From positions 1 to 11,459 of the forward strand of contig JAAERC010001060.1 of the NCBI GenBank assembly GCA_024230695.1: a DNA stretch of 11,459 nucleotides. Reading direction: 5' to 3'. Of the stretch, positions 1 to 7,663 are shown one piece after another. Made by a program: the position numbers and the translations under genes. A model generated the notes under the pieces. It worked only from the letters and a program-made list of their open reading frames with translations. It did not search any database and had not been told where the DNA came from. How positions within the stretch are numbered: the first letter of the stretch is position 1; each line of letters starts with the position of its first letter. The stretch comes from Candidatus Zixiibacteriota bacterium (GTDB taxonomy: Bacteria; Zixibacteria; MSB-5A5; GN15; PGXB01).

Positions 1-615
1 ACCCTTTTCTGCTGAAAATCGTCCTCCGGAAATGCCTATAATAGAATTTTGCGGAAGATCAAATTTATCCCTTAAATCAACGGCTTCAACATGTGCGAAT
101 GCTTTCGGATCAATGGCATTATGAACTGTAGTTATTTTATTTTTTGAGACAAGCAACTTTGTAAGCCTTAGTTTTTGTGATTCGGAGACGGCTACAACAT
201 GATTTGCATAACGAATAAAAATCTTGTCAAGCATATGATAAAATTTGATTTTGATATCTTCCGATGTCCACCCACGAGAAAAAGCAATCCACTTTGCCAG
301 CGTTTTTCTGCGCGCCATCATTCCTATTAAATGAGAGCGATAATCATGAGTGCATAGTATTGAAATATTTTTATCAATTAGAAATTCCCTTACAAGTTTG
401 ATAGCTTTCAAATCATACCCGCCGGAGACATTAAAAGTTTGAGTCAAAATATTATCATCGGAAATAACATTGATAAACTCAGGACTCTGTCCATCCTCCA
501 AAAATGAGCCAATAATTATCTCGCACCCTGAATCAGTTGCTTCTTTGGCGTGAAAATGTAACTGACGTTCCGGGCCGCCATAAAAATTAGATGTTCTCAA
601 ATGGAGAATTTTCAT
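1..615 (-). CDS. GT4-family glycosyltransferase, N-terminal part (cut by window edge)
   Basis: The window holds the first 205 codons of a gene that runs off the left edge. The product looks like a retaining GT-B (GT4) glycosyltransferase that moves a sugar from a nucleotide-sugar onto a growing glycan at the cytoplasmic face of the membrane. Seen directly: an N-terminal beta strand followed by the glycine loop YGGPERQL (residues 12-19), a THDYRSH segment (89-95), the inter-domain stretch VAVSE (141-145) and HNAID (165-169), and the start of the C-terminal domain with GGRFSAEKG (197-205), the usual GT4 'GR..xEKG' signature. The acceptor-side EX7E motif would lie beyond the edge. Its ATG overlaps the TGA of the preceding glycosyltransferase gene in an ATGA, so the two are very likely translationally coupled. 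Donor and acceptor sugars cannot be read from the sequence. Confidence 0.88.
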   Translation of the reverse strand, partial: MKILHLRTSNFYGGPERQLHFHAKEATDSGCEIIIGSFLEDGQSPEFINVISDDNILTQTFNVSGGYDLKAIKLVREFLIDKNISILCTHDYRSHLIGMMARRKTLAKWIAFSRGWTSEDIKIKFYHMLDKIFIRYANHVVAVSESQKLRLTKLLVSKNKITTVHNAIDPKAFAHVEAVDLRDKFDLPQNSIIGISGGRFSAEKG

Positions 616-1811
616 TTATCGTCAACTATCTTTAATATATAGTTATTAAACTTATTACTCAGGATATCCCACCTATATTTCGACTCGACCAGTTTTTTCC
701 CATTATTTGACAATTTTGTATTGAGCTCGTTGTTATCGATACAATCAATTATCGCCTGAGCAAATTGTCGGGGACTGTCGGCCAACAATATATTTTCTCC
801 GTTAGTGACATTTAATCCTTCAGCACCAACTGAGGTGGAAACGACCGCCTTATTCATTGAAAAGGCTTCTAATATTTTCAAACGAGAACCACCACCTATT
901 CTTAATGGAACAATAAAAACATTGGCATTAGAAATATACGGGCGCACGTCGTCTACAGTTCCAGATACGGCAACAGACTCATTTTGGGCCAAATCCAAAA
1001 CATGTTTGGATGGATTTCTTCCCACAAACGAAACAGTACAATCCGGTTTTGTTTTTTTTATAATCGGCAATATCTCCTCGGTAAAATAGATCGCGGCATC
1101 CTGATTGGGACGCCAGTCCATTGCTCCGGTCATAACTAAATGATTGGCGTTAATTTCGGATTCGCCTGAAGAGAAATATTCTGTGTCAACTCCATTGTCT
1201 ATAACAGCTGGAATATATGAAGCTCCATAAGAAGCTATCTCGTCTGCCTCTGTGGCACTAACCGCTGTTGCCCCATTTGCCCAATTAAAACAGGATCGTT
1301 CAAACTCTTCAATTTTTTTTCGCTGAATAGAAATATAGATTTTCTTAAAAATATTAGTTTCGTTCTCCTGATAGCGGCGCCAGATGGAGGCTTCAATATT
1401 ATGCGCGACTATAATTGACTTAAATTGATTCAGCTTTTTTATAAAAATCGCATATGGTGACCATTCACAGATAATGACATCATATTTATTGTTTTTCAAA
1501 AGCGCAATCAGTCTGTATTGAAAACGATTTGAATAATGACTAGTAACTATATATGGATATGGCGAAAATAAGTTACCTAGTAATCTCAAGTAAAATCTTA
1601 ATCCCGATTGTTTTCTGTTTAATGTCCCAACAGCAATAGGATTTATATTATTAGATTTCAAAAACTCGTATGAATCGCTTTTTTCTGTACCATAGGCCAT
1701 ATAAGAGATTTGGTTGAATTTTTCCAGACCTTTTACCAGATTAAATGTACGGATCCGTTTGCCCGAATTTAATGGATATGGAAACTCTTCATCTATAATT
1801 AAAATCTTCAT
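612..1811 (-). CDS. GT4-type glycosyltransferase, similar to PEP-CTERM/EpsH1-associated sugar transferases
   Basis: A complete 399-residue GT-B glycosyltransferase. The N-terminus (FPYPLNSGKRIRTFNLVKGL, residues 10-29) is the opening typical of the Stp1-like group (TIGR03087-type, 'FPYPPNKGDKIR...'), recalled from the family rather than searched. Other visible landmarks are HNIEASIWRR (137-146), a linker with NGVD followed by EYF (206-213), the C-terminal domain opening MTGAMDWRPNQDA (227-239), and RIGGGSRLKILEAF (304-317) followed by VVSTSVGAEGL (323-333), which form the donor-binding site. It has no membrane segments and is expected to act at the cytoplasmic membrane on a lipid-linked glycan. 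The ATG at 1811 lies 3 bases after the TAG of the adenylate-forming enzyme gene; the only Shine-Dalgarno-like sequence, TTAGGAA, sits partly in that stop. Its own TGA overlaps the next ATG. Sugar specificity is unknown. Confidence 0.9.
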   Translation of the reverse strand: MKILIIDEEFPYPLNSGKRIRTFNLVKGLEKFNQISYMAYGTEKSDSYEFLKSNNINPIAVGTLNRKQSGLRFYLRLLGNLFSPYPYIVTSHYSNRFQYRLIALLKNNKYDVIICEWSPYAIFIKKLNQFKSIIVAHNIEASIWRRYQENETNIFKKIYISIQRKKIEEFERSCFNWANGATAVSATEADEIASYGASYIPAVIDNGVDTEYFSSGESEINANHLVMTGAMDWRPNQDAAIYFTEEILPIIKKTKPDCTVSFVGRNPSKHVLDLAQNESVAVSGTVDDVRPYISNANVFIVPLRIGGGSRLKILEAFSMNKAVVSTSVGAEGLNVTNGENILLADSPRQFAQAIIDCIDNNELNTKLSNNGKKLVESKYRWDILSNKFNNYILKIVDDK

Positions 1812-1814
1812 TTC

Positions 1815-3161
1815 CTAAGTTTTATCCATCTTTAAATTACAAATTGTAAACTGATATTTTCCCCGAGGCGTTCTCGAAATTTTATCGACAAACTCGATTT
1901 TTAAATTCATATTTTTACCAAATATCTTAGGGACAGTCTCACTAAGTATTCTGAGAGATTCTTCATTGTAAGTAATGTCCTTAATTATTTTAAACTCAAT
2001 GCAATTTAATTCATTTTGAATGATCTGCATCTGTTTAAATCCCTTTATATGAATAATAAAAGTATCCAATATTGAAACGCCTGATATTTTTTTTCCTTCC
2101 GGCGTATACAGTATATCAGTCACCCGCCCAAACACTTTTCCTAATCGAGGAAGTCCCCGGCCACATGCGCATGGTTTATCGAGAACTGTCGCCATATCTC
2201 CTACCTTATAGCGAATAAATGGCATTCCCTTATTTACTAAATCAGTTATAACCAATTCGCCCGGGGTCGTGCTGTCTCCCCCAATTACTTCAACAAACAG
2301 GCCCTCCGCGTTAATATGCAACCCGTCATGTTCGTCACATTCTGAGGCTATTATCGATAGTTCCTCACACCCATAGCGATCATAGATAATATTTCCAAAC
2401 AGTTCTTCCATAACCAACCGCTCTTCCGGTGATAATGTCTCCGCGGTAGATATGATTCCATCCAGATTGATTTTTCTGCATCCACTATCTTTTAGATATT
2501 TTGCGAAAAAGTAGAGCGAGTGGCCATGACCAAAAAGTATTTTTGGTTTAAATTTAAGCATTTTATCTACAAATTCTCGCAGATAGATTTCGTCCATCTT
2601 TAAGGTATCAAGATAGATTGTACGCTCATATAGATTTATATACAACTTTTCTCTAAAGCCATATTCTTTGTCAGTATCACCCCATAATGCGGCCCGTTTC
2701 ATTCCAGGCAAATAATTTGCCCACTCGTTATGGCGATGAGTCGCGGCTCTTTTAAAATTCATTGCGTATTGATCAACATATAAGCGGATCGGAACTCCGG
2801 TGGAACCACCAGTCCGTTTGTACATCATATCTTCTTTACAAAAATCTTTTGAAATTATATCATCAGAGTTGGCGCGAATATCATCTTTTGTAAGAAATGG
2901 GATCTTCGAATAATCATCCCAATTTTTGATATCCCGCGGATGAACATTCGCCTTTTTAAAATGATTTTGATAAAAAGTGTTATTTGAATATGAATGCTCC
3001 AATATACTTTTTATTTTGGTCCATTGATTTTCCCGGATTGTTTCAATGGGGAGAAATTGACTCTTCTGTAATTGTTTTAGAATATCATAATAACGAATTC
3101 CATATTTTCTATTATATATGGGAATTATCAGATTTCTTGATATTTTTTCAAAAACATCCAT
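1815..3161 (-). CDS. PaaK/CapK-type adenylate-forming enzyme (phenylacetate-CoA ligase family)
   Basis: A 448-residue ANL-superfamily enzyme of the PaaK/CapK branch, which activates a carboxylic acid as an acyl-adenylate and usually passes it to CoA. Seen: the phosphate loop KRTGGSTGVP (115-124), the adenine/acyl-site motif YDRYGCEE (260-267), GELVITDL (301-308), IRYKVGD (316-322), a cysteine-containing turn CACGRG (331-336) common in this branch, and a C-terminal TPRGK whose K435 sits where the adenylation lysine is expected. Length matches the family (about 430-460). CapK-like members occur in capsule and exopolysaccharide loci, where their substrates are mostly undefined. Here it lies between the polymerase/ligase gene (60-base gap upstream) and a glycosyltransferase (3-base gap downstream), so a part in acyl modification of the glycan is inferred. 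The ATG at 3161 gives the family-like start; the Shine-Dalgarno is weak (GGTAAG). No acyl carrier protein is visible in the window. Confidence 0.88.
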   Translation of the reverse strand: MDVFEKISRNLIIPIYNRKYGIRYYDILKQLQKSQFLPIETIRENQWTKIKSILEHSYSNNTFYQNHFKKANVHPRDIKNWDDYSKIPFLTKDDIRANSDDIISKDFCKEDMMYKRTGGSTGVPIRLYVDQYAMNFKRAATHRHNEWANYLPGMKRAALWGDTDKEYGFREKLYINLYERTIYLDTLKMDEIYLREFVDKMLKFKPKILFGHGHSLYFFAKYLKDSGCRKINLDGIISTAETLSPEERLVMEELFGNIIYDRYGCEELSIIASECDEHDGLHINAEGLFVEVIGGDSTTPGELVITDLVNKGMPFIRYKVGDMATVLDKPCACGRGLPRLGKVFGRVTDILYTPEGKKISGVSILDTFIIHIKGFKQMQIIQNELNCIEFKIIKDITYNEESLRILSETVPKIFGKNMNLKIEFVDKISRTPRGKYQFTICNLKMDKT

Positions 3162-3221
3162 TTTATTTTCTTACCAGTTAAATACCTATTTATTATAAGT
3201 CGGTATCATAATTAAAAAGCA

Positions 3222-4592
3222 TTATGTTTGCTTCGCATTTCTTAGTAATTTTAACAAAATAACAATTATTGCAGAAATAATAAACCAATTATATCGGTAA
3301 AGATTATGACCTGCCAGTCCCAGCATAAAGAGACATAACAACTGCATCCGAAGAGAAATAGCCAAATATTTTGTTTGAATCCTCAGTTTTTTATCTGGAG
3401 ATTCATTGTTTCCTAATATTTTTAGGTTCTTAAATAAATAGTACATCCACACAATAAATGCCAAAATACCTAAAAGACCCAGTTCACCCATTATTTGTCC
3501 CGGCAGACTATGCGATTGGAACCATCCCCTATCAAGAACCTGATCATGAGCAATCGCAAAACAGCCGATGCCATATCCCAATAATGGTCGATTACTCAGT
3601 AATTTATATCCGCTTATTAAACCGGAAATTCGACCTGAAGCTGATTCGGCACTGCTTGATCCCGATTCAATATCAGTTGAACTTAATAGTCGTTCCTGAT
3701 ATTCGGAGGGCATTAACACCCAGAAAGACATACTTAGAATAATTACAAATATCAAATTGATTATCTTATTCTTACTCTCCCATACCAATAATAAGGCAAA
3801 AAAGATAGCCCCGATCATTCCGGTTCGAGAGCCAGTCAAAATTATGCACCAAAGCAATGTACAGGTACATGCCAACAGAAAGAGCCTTACAACCATAGAT
3901 GTTGATTGCTTGTAAAAATAATATATAAATGGCAACGTGTAAACCATTGTCGCGGCCAAAGCATTAGGTCCACCATAAGAGACATCCATGCCTATTGCTC
4001 TTTTGATGCCCATTCTATATTGATAAATACCGTTGTAATAATTAAATATTGATCCACTGGCATGAAAAGTTGAGGTAAAAACAATAAATCCAATATAATA
4101 ATCCAAATACTTTCTTGAATCTATAAGACTCGTAATCATAAAAAATACAATTAATAGTATGCATAGTTTCATCCATATTTCGAAAGCGTGTTCTATCCAG
4201 ATAGCAGTGGTTACGGTTAATAGAGCAACAAAAACATATGCCATCATGCTATAACTAATATTATTTAATGATAATTTTGTACTTCGTTGAAGTTTATATT
4301 TAAAAAATATTACTATCAAGACAAATATCGCGGTGATTCTTTCCAAGGGAATTGGCATATTTGCTAAAACACCCAAAATTTCCTGGGGTCTGATCAGGAA
4401 AAATACTGAATACATGATCAAACCCCAAAACGGAAACTTGACAAGTAATATTACACTTACTATGGCAATAATAAATAGAAATGGCATGTAATTAAAGGGA
4501 AATGGAAGAAACAATCCTAGAGACAGTCCTACCGTTAAAATACAAATAATAAAATATAAGATTCCTTTTGAAGTAATATATTGATTATTCAT
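3222..4592 (-). CDS. Wzy / O-antigen ligase-family integral membrane protein
   Basis: A 456-residue polytopic membrane protein of the O-antigen polymerase/ligase (Wzy_C) family. It would join undecaprenyl-linked repeat units or attach a glycan to a lipid or protein acceptor at the periplasmic face. Seen: hydrophobic segments along most of the length, LIRPQE (66-71) between early membrane helices, LTGSRTG (252-258) at a membrane border, and one long polar loop (about 297-370) carrying SGRISG (319-324), NRPLLGYGIG (334-343) and QSHSLPGQIMGELG (359-372), including the family histidine H361. The RPQE and SRTG features recall the 'O-glycosylation ligase, exosortase-associated' subgroup (TIGR03097-like), but this is from memory. 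Polymerase and ligase cannot be told apart by sequence inspection. The ATG at 4592 lacks a close Shine-Dalgarno. The gene follows the flippase by 69 bases, as expected for a Wzx/Wzy pair. Confidence 0.87.
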   Translation of the reverse strand: MNNQYITSKGILYFIICILTVGLSLGLFLPFPFNYMPFLFIIAIVSVILLVKFPFWGLIMYSVFFLIRPQEILGVLANMPIPLERITAIFVLIVIFFKYKLQRSTKLSLNNISYSMMAYVFVALLTVTTAIWIEHAFEIWMKLCILLIVFFMITSLIDSRKYLDYYIGFIVFTSTFHASGSIFNYYNGIYQYRMGIKRAIGMDVSYGGPNALAATMVYTLPFIYYFYKQSTSMVVRLFLLACTCTLLWCIILTGSRTGMIGAIFFALLLVWESKNKIINLIFVIILSMSFWVLMPSEYQERLLSSTDIESGSSSAESASGRISGLISGYKLLSNRPLLGYGIGCFAIAHDQVLDRGWFQSHSLPGQIMGELGLLGILAFIVWMYYLFKNLKILGNNESPDKKLRIQTKYLAISLRMQLLCLFMLGLAGHNLYRYNWFIISAIIVILLKLLRNAKQT

Positions 4593-4641
4593 ATTATTGT
4601 AAATTTACCCAAATCCGCATTTTATTTCTAATCCTATAAAT

Positions 4642-4659
4642 GCCAAAAATCTTATTGGC
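4642..4659 (-). other. Short inverted repeat after the flippase gene
   Basis: Three bases after the flippase stop codon there is a GCCAA/TTGGC inverted repeat with an 8-base AT-rich spacer. The 5-bp stem is short and no T-run follows it on the transcript, so it is not a convincing intrinsic terminator. At most it could modestly attenuate or stabilise the message between flippase and ligase. A chance repeat in AT-rich DNA is equally possible. Confidence 0.2.
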
Positions 4660-4661
4660 TA

Positions 4662-6188
4662 TTACTTTTTCTTACGATCAGAAGTTAATATTGATAGTAG
4701 TCTCCCCCGATCATCATCATCGGCAATCTTATATAGAAAAAATCCAACTATTAAAACACAGACAATTGCTACTTTGCAAATCAACCCAAGCCATCCATCT
4801 ATCTGAATAAAATTCTTAGCAATAAAAGCTACAGGAATAGTGGCAAAACAACCAATCAGAATGACTCTAACATTTGATATATAAAATGTTTTTACTTTGG
4901 CCTTTATTACTTTATTAAACAGGACTGGATAAAAGCATATATAAATTATTAATTGTGGGATTACTGTCCCAAAAGCGACACCATAAATTCCCCATTTTTG
5001 AATCAAAATCAAACTTAAGGCAATATTACTTATCGCTTCGGCAAAGAGAATCTTTAATAGGAGTTTATGCCTATTCAGCCCCAATAAAATGGAATTGGCC
5101 ATTACCTGAGGTAAATAAATAGATGCCGGGATAATAAGAATATATACTATCTCTATGGTTTGCTCAAAGCCCGGCCCCATCCATAAGTTTATGAAATCAT
5201 CAATAAAAAACAGAATTCCCACACACATACAGGATGTCAGATAAAACAAGTAATTGCTTAATTTTCCATACAATCCTCTGATTTCGTCATAATCGGCATT
5301 TGATTCCAAATGACTTATGGTTGGAACAAGCGGCACCCCAATCGAAGAAATAATGACTCTCAGGTAATTAATAACAAGACCGGCAATTGAATATATTGCG
5401 ACGGCACTGGAAGAAATAAATATCCCAATAATTGTATTAGCAGTATTAAAAATAATTAGCCATGATATAACTATAAAAAAACTAATACTTCCATAATTCA
5501 TAAGAGCCCGAATTTGAGAACGGTCAATATACTTTAGATTTAGTTTTATTTGAGGAATTAACTTTTGCTGTACAATTCTTTTACCTGATAATGTAATAAC
5601 TCCAATTGTAAGAGTAACTAATGCCATCGATTGAATGCCATACCCATTTGTAAGTAAAATATAAAAGAGAAAGGCAACCAATATAGATCTAATAATTCCA
5701 AATCCATTAACAATGTCATATCGATGAAACGGTCCGAGTGCGGAAATCGGCATAAATATAAATATACATGCCTGACTTAATCCAACAAAGATAACAGTCA
5801 TTTTAACCGATTCAAATAATGAAGCAGGCACCTCAAATAAATCGGTAAAATAAAAAGACAAAACAAAAGTAAATATAACGGTAATTGTACCCACTATAAC
5901 ATAGATAAACAAACTGGAATTAATAACTTTATTAAGATTATCATAATCACCATTTGCGTAATATTTCGGAAGGTATTTAGCGAGACTTTGTTTCATCCCA
6001 GCATCAAAAAAGTTGCTATATGCTACAACTGATGATACTAACACCCAGATACCATATGAATCTTTACCAAGAGTATGAACCAGAAAAGGACTCATAAAAA
6101 AGCCTATTGCTGCCGCAACACCAGAACCGACCCAATTAGAAAATATATTCTTGGGGAGTTGTTTTTTTGGATTAATTACACTATTCAA
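4662..6188 (-). CDS. Wzx-type oligosaccharide flippase (MOP superfamily)
   Basis: A 508-residue integral membrane protein with about a dozen or more hydrophobic helices, matching the length and pattern of the polysaccharide-transport (Wzx/RfbX) branch of the MOP exporter superfamily. It would flip a lipid-linked oligosaccharide from the cytoplasmic to the periplasmic leaflet. The N-terminus is family-typical: a short polar stretch, then the first helix with NWVGSGVAAAIGFFMSPFLV and HTLGKDSYGIWVLVSS (starting near residues 18 and 38), corresponding to the 'lG...yGiw' element of these flippases. No ATG or GTG is available before the first helix. The first methionine after the start is residue 32, inside it, and an in-frame TAA lies 27 bases upstream of the start, so TTG at 6188 is the best start; a GAG 6 bases before it is a weak ribosome-binding site. 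The gene lies 43 bases after the VOC gene and 69 bases before the ligase. Confidence 0.88.
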   Translation of the reverse strand: MNSVINPKKQLPKNIFSNWVGSGVAAAIGFFMSPFLVHTLGKDSYGIWVLVSSVVAYSNFFDAGMKQSLAKYLPKYYANGDYDNLNKVINSSLFIYVIVGTITVIFTFVLSFYFTDLFEVPASLFESVKMTVIFVGLSQACIFIFMPISALGPFHRYDIVNGFGIIRSILVAFLFYILLTNGYGIQSMALVTLTIGVITLSGKRIVQQKLIPQIKLNLKYIDRSQIRALMNYGSISFFIVISWLIIFNTANTIIGIFISSSAVAIYSIAGLVINYLRVIISSIGVPLVPTISHLESNADYDEIRGLYGKLSNYLFYLTSCMCVGILFFIDDFINLWMGPGFEQTIEIVYILIIPASIYLPQVMANSILLGLNRHKLLLKILFAEAISNIALSLILIQKWGIYGVAFGTVIPQLIIYICFYPVLFNKVIKAKVKTFYISNVRVILIGCFATIPVAFIAKNFIQIDGWLGLICKVAIVCVLIVGFFLYKIADDDDRGRLLSILTSDRKKK

Positions 6189-6231
6189 ATTATTCTCAAT
6201 ACACTCAAAATATTAAAATAGATATATTACT

Positions 6232-6648
6232 TCATTCAATTACTGCGGCCTTTTTATCAGTATCAATTAGTTCAATATTTAACCCCTGGCGAGCAAATAC
6301 AAATGCGATATTCTCATTTTCAAAGGCCTCCCCCGGTTGCGGTGGAGATAAAACACGAAGCCCTTTATTGGAAAAACTCTCCAGTTGGTTATTGATATCA
6401 TCACACTTAAAACACAAATGATGAAGCCCGCCGCCTCTCTTGGCAAATGCATAGATAGTTGAAGTTTCATCAATTGGCTCAGTCAGCTTAATAGTTATAG
6501 AGTTCTCTTTATTCATAAAAACTACCTTAACCTTCTGGCGGGAATTAACAACAATTTCAGTCATCTGTGTATAGCCGAAAACCTTTATCCAATGATCGAT
6601 CCCTTTGGCAATGTCCTTGACTACAATTCCGATATGATCAATATGCAT
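6232..6648 (-). CDS. VOC/glyoxalase-fold protein, methylmalonyl-CoA epimerase-like
   Basis: A 138-residue protein built of two beta-alpha-beta-beta-beta units of the vicinal-oxygen-chelate fold. The opening HIDHIGIVV (2-10), RGGGLHHLCFKCDDI (71-85), G96LRVLSP and NIELID (124-129) follow methylmalonyl-CoA epimerase closely, and the length fits. Of the metal-ligand positions known for that enzyme, H5, one of H76/H77 and E126 are present. The position normally Glu or Gln (the 'I-E/Q-L-L-x-P' strand) reads IKLTEP, placing K54 there. That argues against ordinary epimerase activity, or shifts the ligand to E57. The ATG at 6648 has a good AGGAG ten bases upstream. It sits directly before the flippase in a glycan locus, away from propionate metabolism genes as far as this window shows. 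A role with an acyl-CoA or sugar substrate is inferred; the function is open. Confidence 0.8.
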   Translation of the reverse strand: MHIDHIGIVVKDIAKGIDHWIKVFGYTQMTEIVVNSRQKVKVVFMNKENSITIKLTEPIDETSTIYAFAKRGGGLHHLCFKCDDINNQLESFSNKGLRVLSPPQPGEAFENENIAFVFARQGLNIELIDTDKKAAVIE

Positions 6649-6658
6649 ATTTTGTTTA

Positions 6659-6663
6659 CTCCT
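6659..6663 (-). promoter_or_regulatory. Ribosome-binding site of the VOC gene
   Basis: On the minus strand an AGGAG lies 10 bases before the ATG at 6648. It is one of the few full-strength Shine-Dalgarno sequences in the window and confirms the start chosen for the VOC gene. Confidence 0.6.
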
Positions 6664-6771
6664 AAATAAAGCGCAAAATCAACATTCCACAAATATTAAG
6701 CCATTGATTCACTTCTTTTCAATTTAATATTATCAAAGTTTATAGTCTATACTATTTTCATTTATCTATAG

Positions 6772-6801
6772 CTTATACAGCTTGACTTTATTTGTAATCA
6801 A
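6772..6801 (-). promoter_or_regulatory. Candidate sigma-70-type promoter upstream of the VOC-flippase-ligase genes
   Basis: On the minus strand TTGATT (6796-6801) and TATAAG (6772-6777) are separated by 18 bases, close to the -35/-10 consensus. A transcript would begin about 115 bases before the VOC ATG. The match is suggestive only, because AT-rich DNA yields such pairs by chance. Confidence 0.3.
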
Positions 6802-6922
6802 TAAATATCCCTAATTATTCTACCAGTTCAGTTAATATCACACTTAATTAAAACATAGACATAGATTGGAGTGGCACCCTTATTATCACTATATTTCTGG
6901 CAATCAAATAATTATGGAGAGG

Positions 6923-7624
6923 TTAAATAATTATGATATTTCCTTTTGGTTCTCTTACAATTATTCTAATCGAAAACTTACCAGTGGAAATATCTTTCAC
7001 AATACAGATTTTCATAAATAGCATTTTTACATATGTTAACTTAATAGTAGGCTGATAACCGAGTTTCTCCTGAAGTGAATAGCTATAAGTATTTGTAAAT
7101 TCAATTGTCCCATAAAATTTTTCGGCACCCTTGCTCATTTCATATTTTATTTTTTCGCATTTGGCCTTTAGATAAATGCCCTTCCCTCTTGCGTTGGGCA
7201 AAGTAATCGAGCCAAAACTGTAATATCCATTGGTTCCAATATCGTGTAAAAAAGCCAGTCCCCTAACATATGTTTTCCTATTGGCCGACCAAGTAACACT
7301 TGATGGCGGTTCATCCTTTATCGATGCCATAAAACATTTAGCGCCAGAATCCATCATTTCCTTAATATGAATACTTTGGACACCACTAATCCGATTAATC
7401 TCATCAATATCTGAATAACTGGCAATAGTTACTTTTACATCGGGATTAAATTTTTCGGGAAAAATAAAATTTTTGGTACATAAAATCGTGGCCTTGTTAA
7501 AGCAAAATAACCAATTGGGAAGCTTTTGGGCAAAAACATACAAAACCAGGGAAAATTCCCCCTTAAGAAAATATTTCAATATCCGGGTAAAATAGTATTG
7601 AGTTTTTGCCAACAAATTAGTCAT
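6923..7624 (-). CDS. GNAT-fold (N-acetyltransferase-like) protein
   Basis: A 233-residue protein with the core of a GCN5-related N-acetyltransferase. The most diagnostic part is a beta strand (YYSFGSITLPNA, about 134-145) leading into RGKGIY (146-151), corresponding to the acyl-CoA pyrophosphate loop R-x-x-G-x-G/A with tyrosine at the last position. A helix follows (KAKCEKIKYEMSKG), then the late strand and helix GTIEFTNTYSYSLQEKLGYQP (172-192), typical of the GNAT C-terminal half. Before the domain, residues 1-50 hold an amphipathic/hydrophobic stretch with LPNWLFCFNK (35-44) that may touch the membrane. It would transfer an acyl group, perhaps to an amino sugar in this locus; the substrate is not readable. 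It follows a related gene by 39 bases, with no clear Shine-Dalgarno, and the two are probably diverged duplicates. A 274-base gap follows it. Confidence 0.7.
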   Translation of the reverse strand: MTNLLAKTQYYFTRILKYFLKGEFSLVLYVFAQKLPNWLFCFNKATILCTKNFIFPEKFNPDVKVTIASYSDIDEINRISGVQSIHIKEMMDSGAKCFMASIKDEPPSSVTWSANRKTYVRGLAFLHDIGTNGYYSFGSITLPNARGKGIYLKAKCEKIKYEMSKGAEKFYGTIEFTNTYSYSLQEKLGYQPTIKLTYVKMLFMKICIVKDISTGKFSIRIIVREPKGNIIII

Positions 7625-7663
7625 TTTAATTCATCGTTTCATTTCAATAAATGAATTTATCAA

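Larger units (their letters stand above)
6649..6922 (-). other. Intergenic region between GNAT-fold gene and VOC gene
   Basis: This 274-base AT-rich stretch is the longest gene-free interval. No open reading frame, tRNA-like fold, strong hairpin or terminator was recognised. The part near 6772-6801 contains a plausible sigma-70-type promoter and the downstream end carries the VOC ribosome-binding site. It may divide the locus into separately transcribed parts. Confidence 0.4.

Noticed and set aside
805..1089. Plus-strand open frame of 94 codons
   Set aside because: It lies wholly inside the well-supported minus-strand glycosyltransferase and has no domain-like features.
2984..3181. Plus-strand open frame of 65 codons
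   Set aside because: It is antisense to the N-terminal part of the adenylate-forming enzyme gene and consists of low-complexity aromatic-rich sequence.
3182..3206. ATACC/GGTAT inverted repeat between ligase and adenylate-forming enzyme genes
   Set aside because: A 5-bp stem with a 15-base loop and no T-run is within chance expectation.
3458..3742. Plus-strand open frame of 94 codons
   Set aside because: It is antisense to the conserved loop of the polymerase/ligase gene, so it is a shadow.
6279..6473. Second minus-strand frame of 64 codons within the VOC gene
   Set aside because: It overlaps the VOC gene in another frame; the VOC frame has the recognisable family motifs and a ribosome-binding site.
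6871..6889. TGGCAC on the plus strand resembling a sigma-54 -24 element
   Set aside because: The matching -12 region lacks the essential GC, and there is no plus-strand gene to drive.
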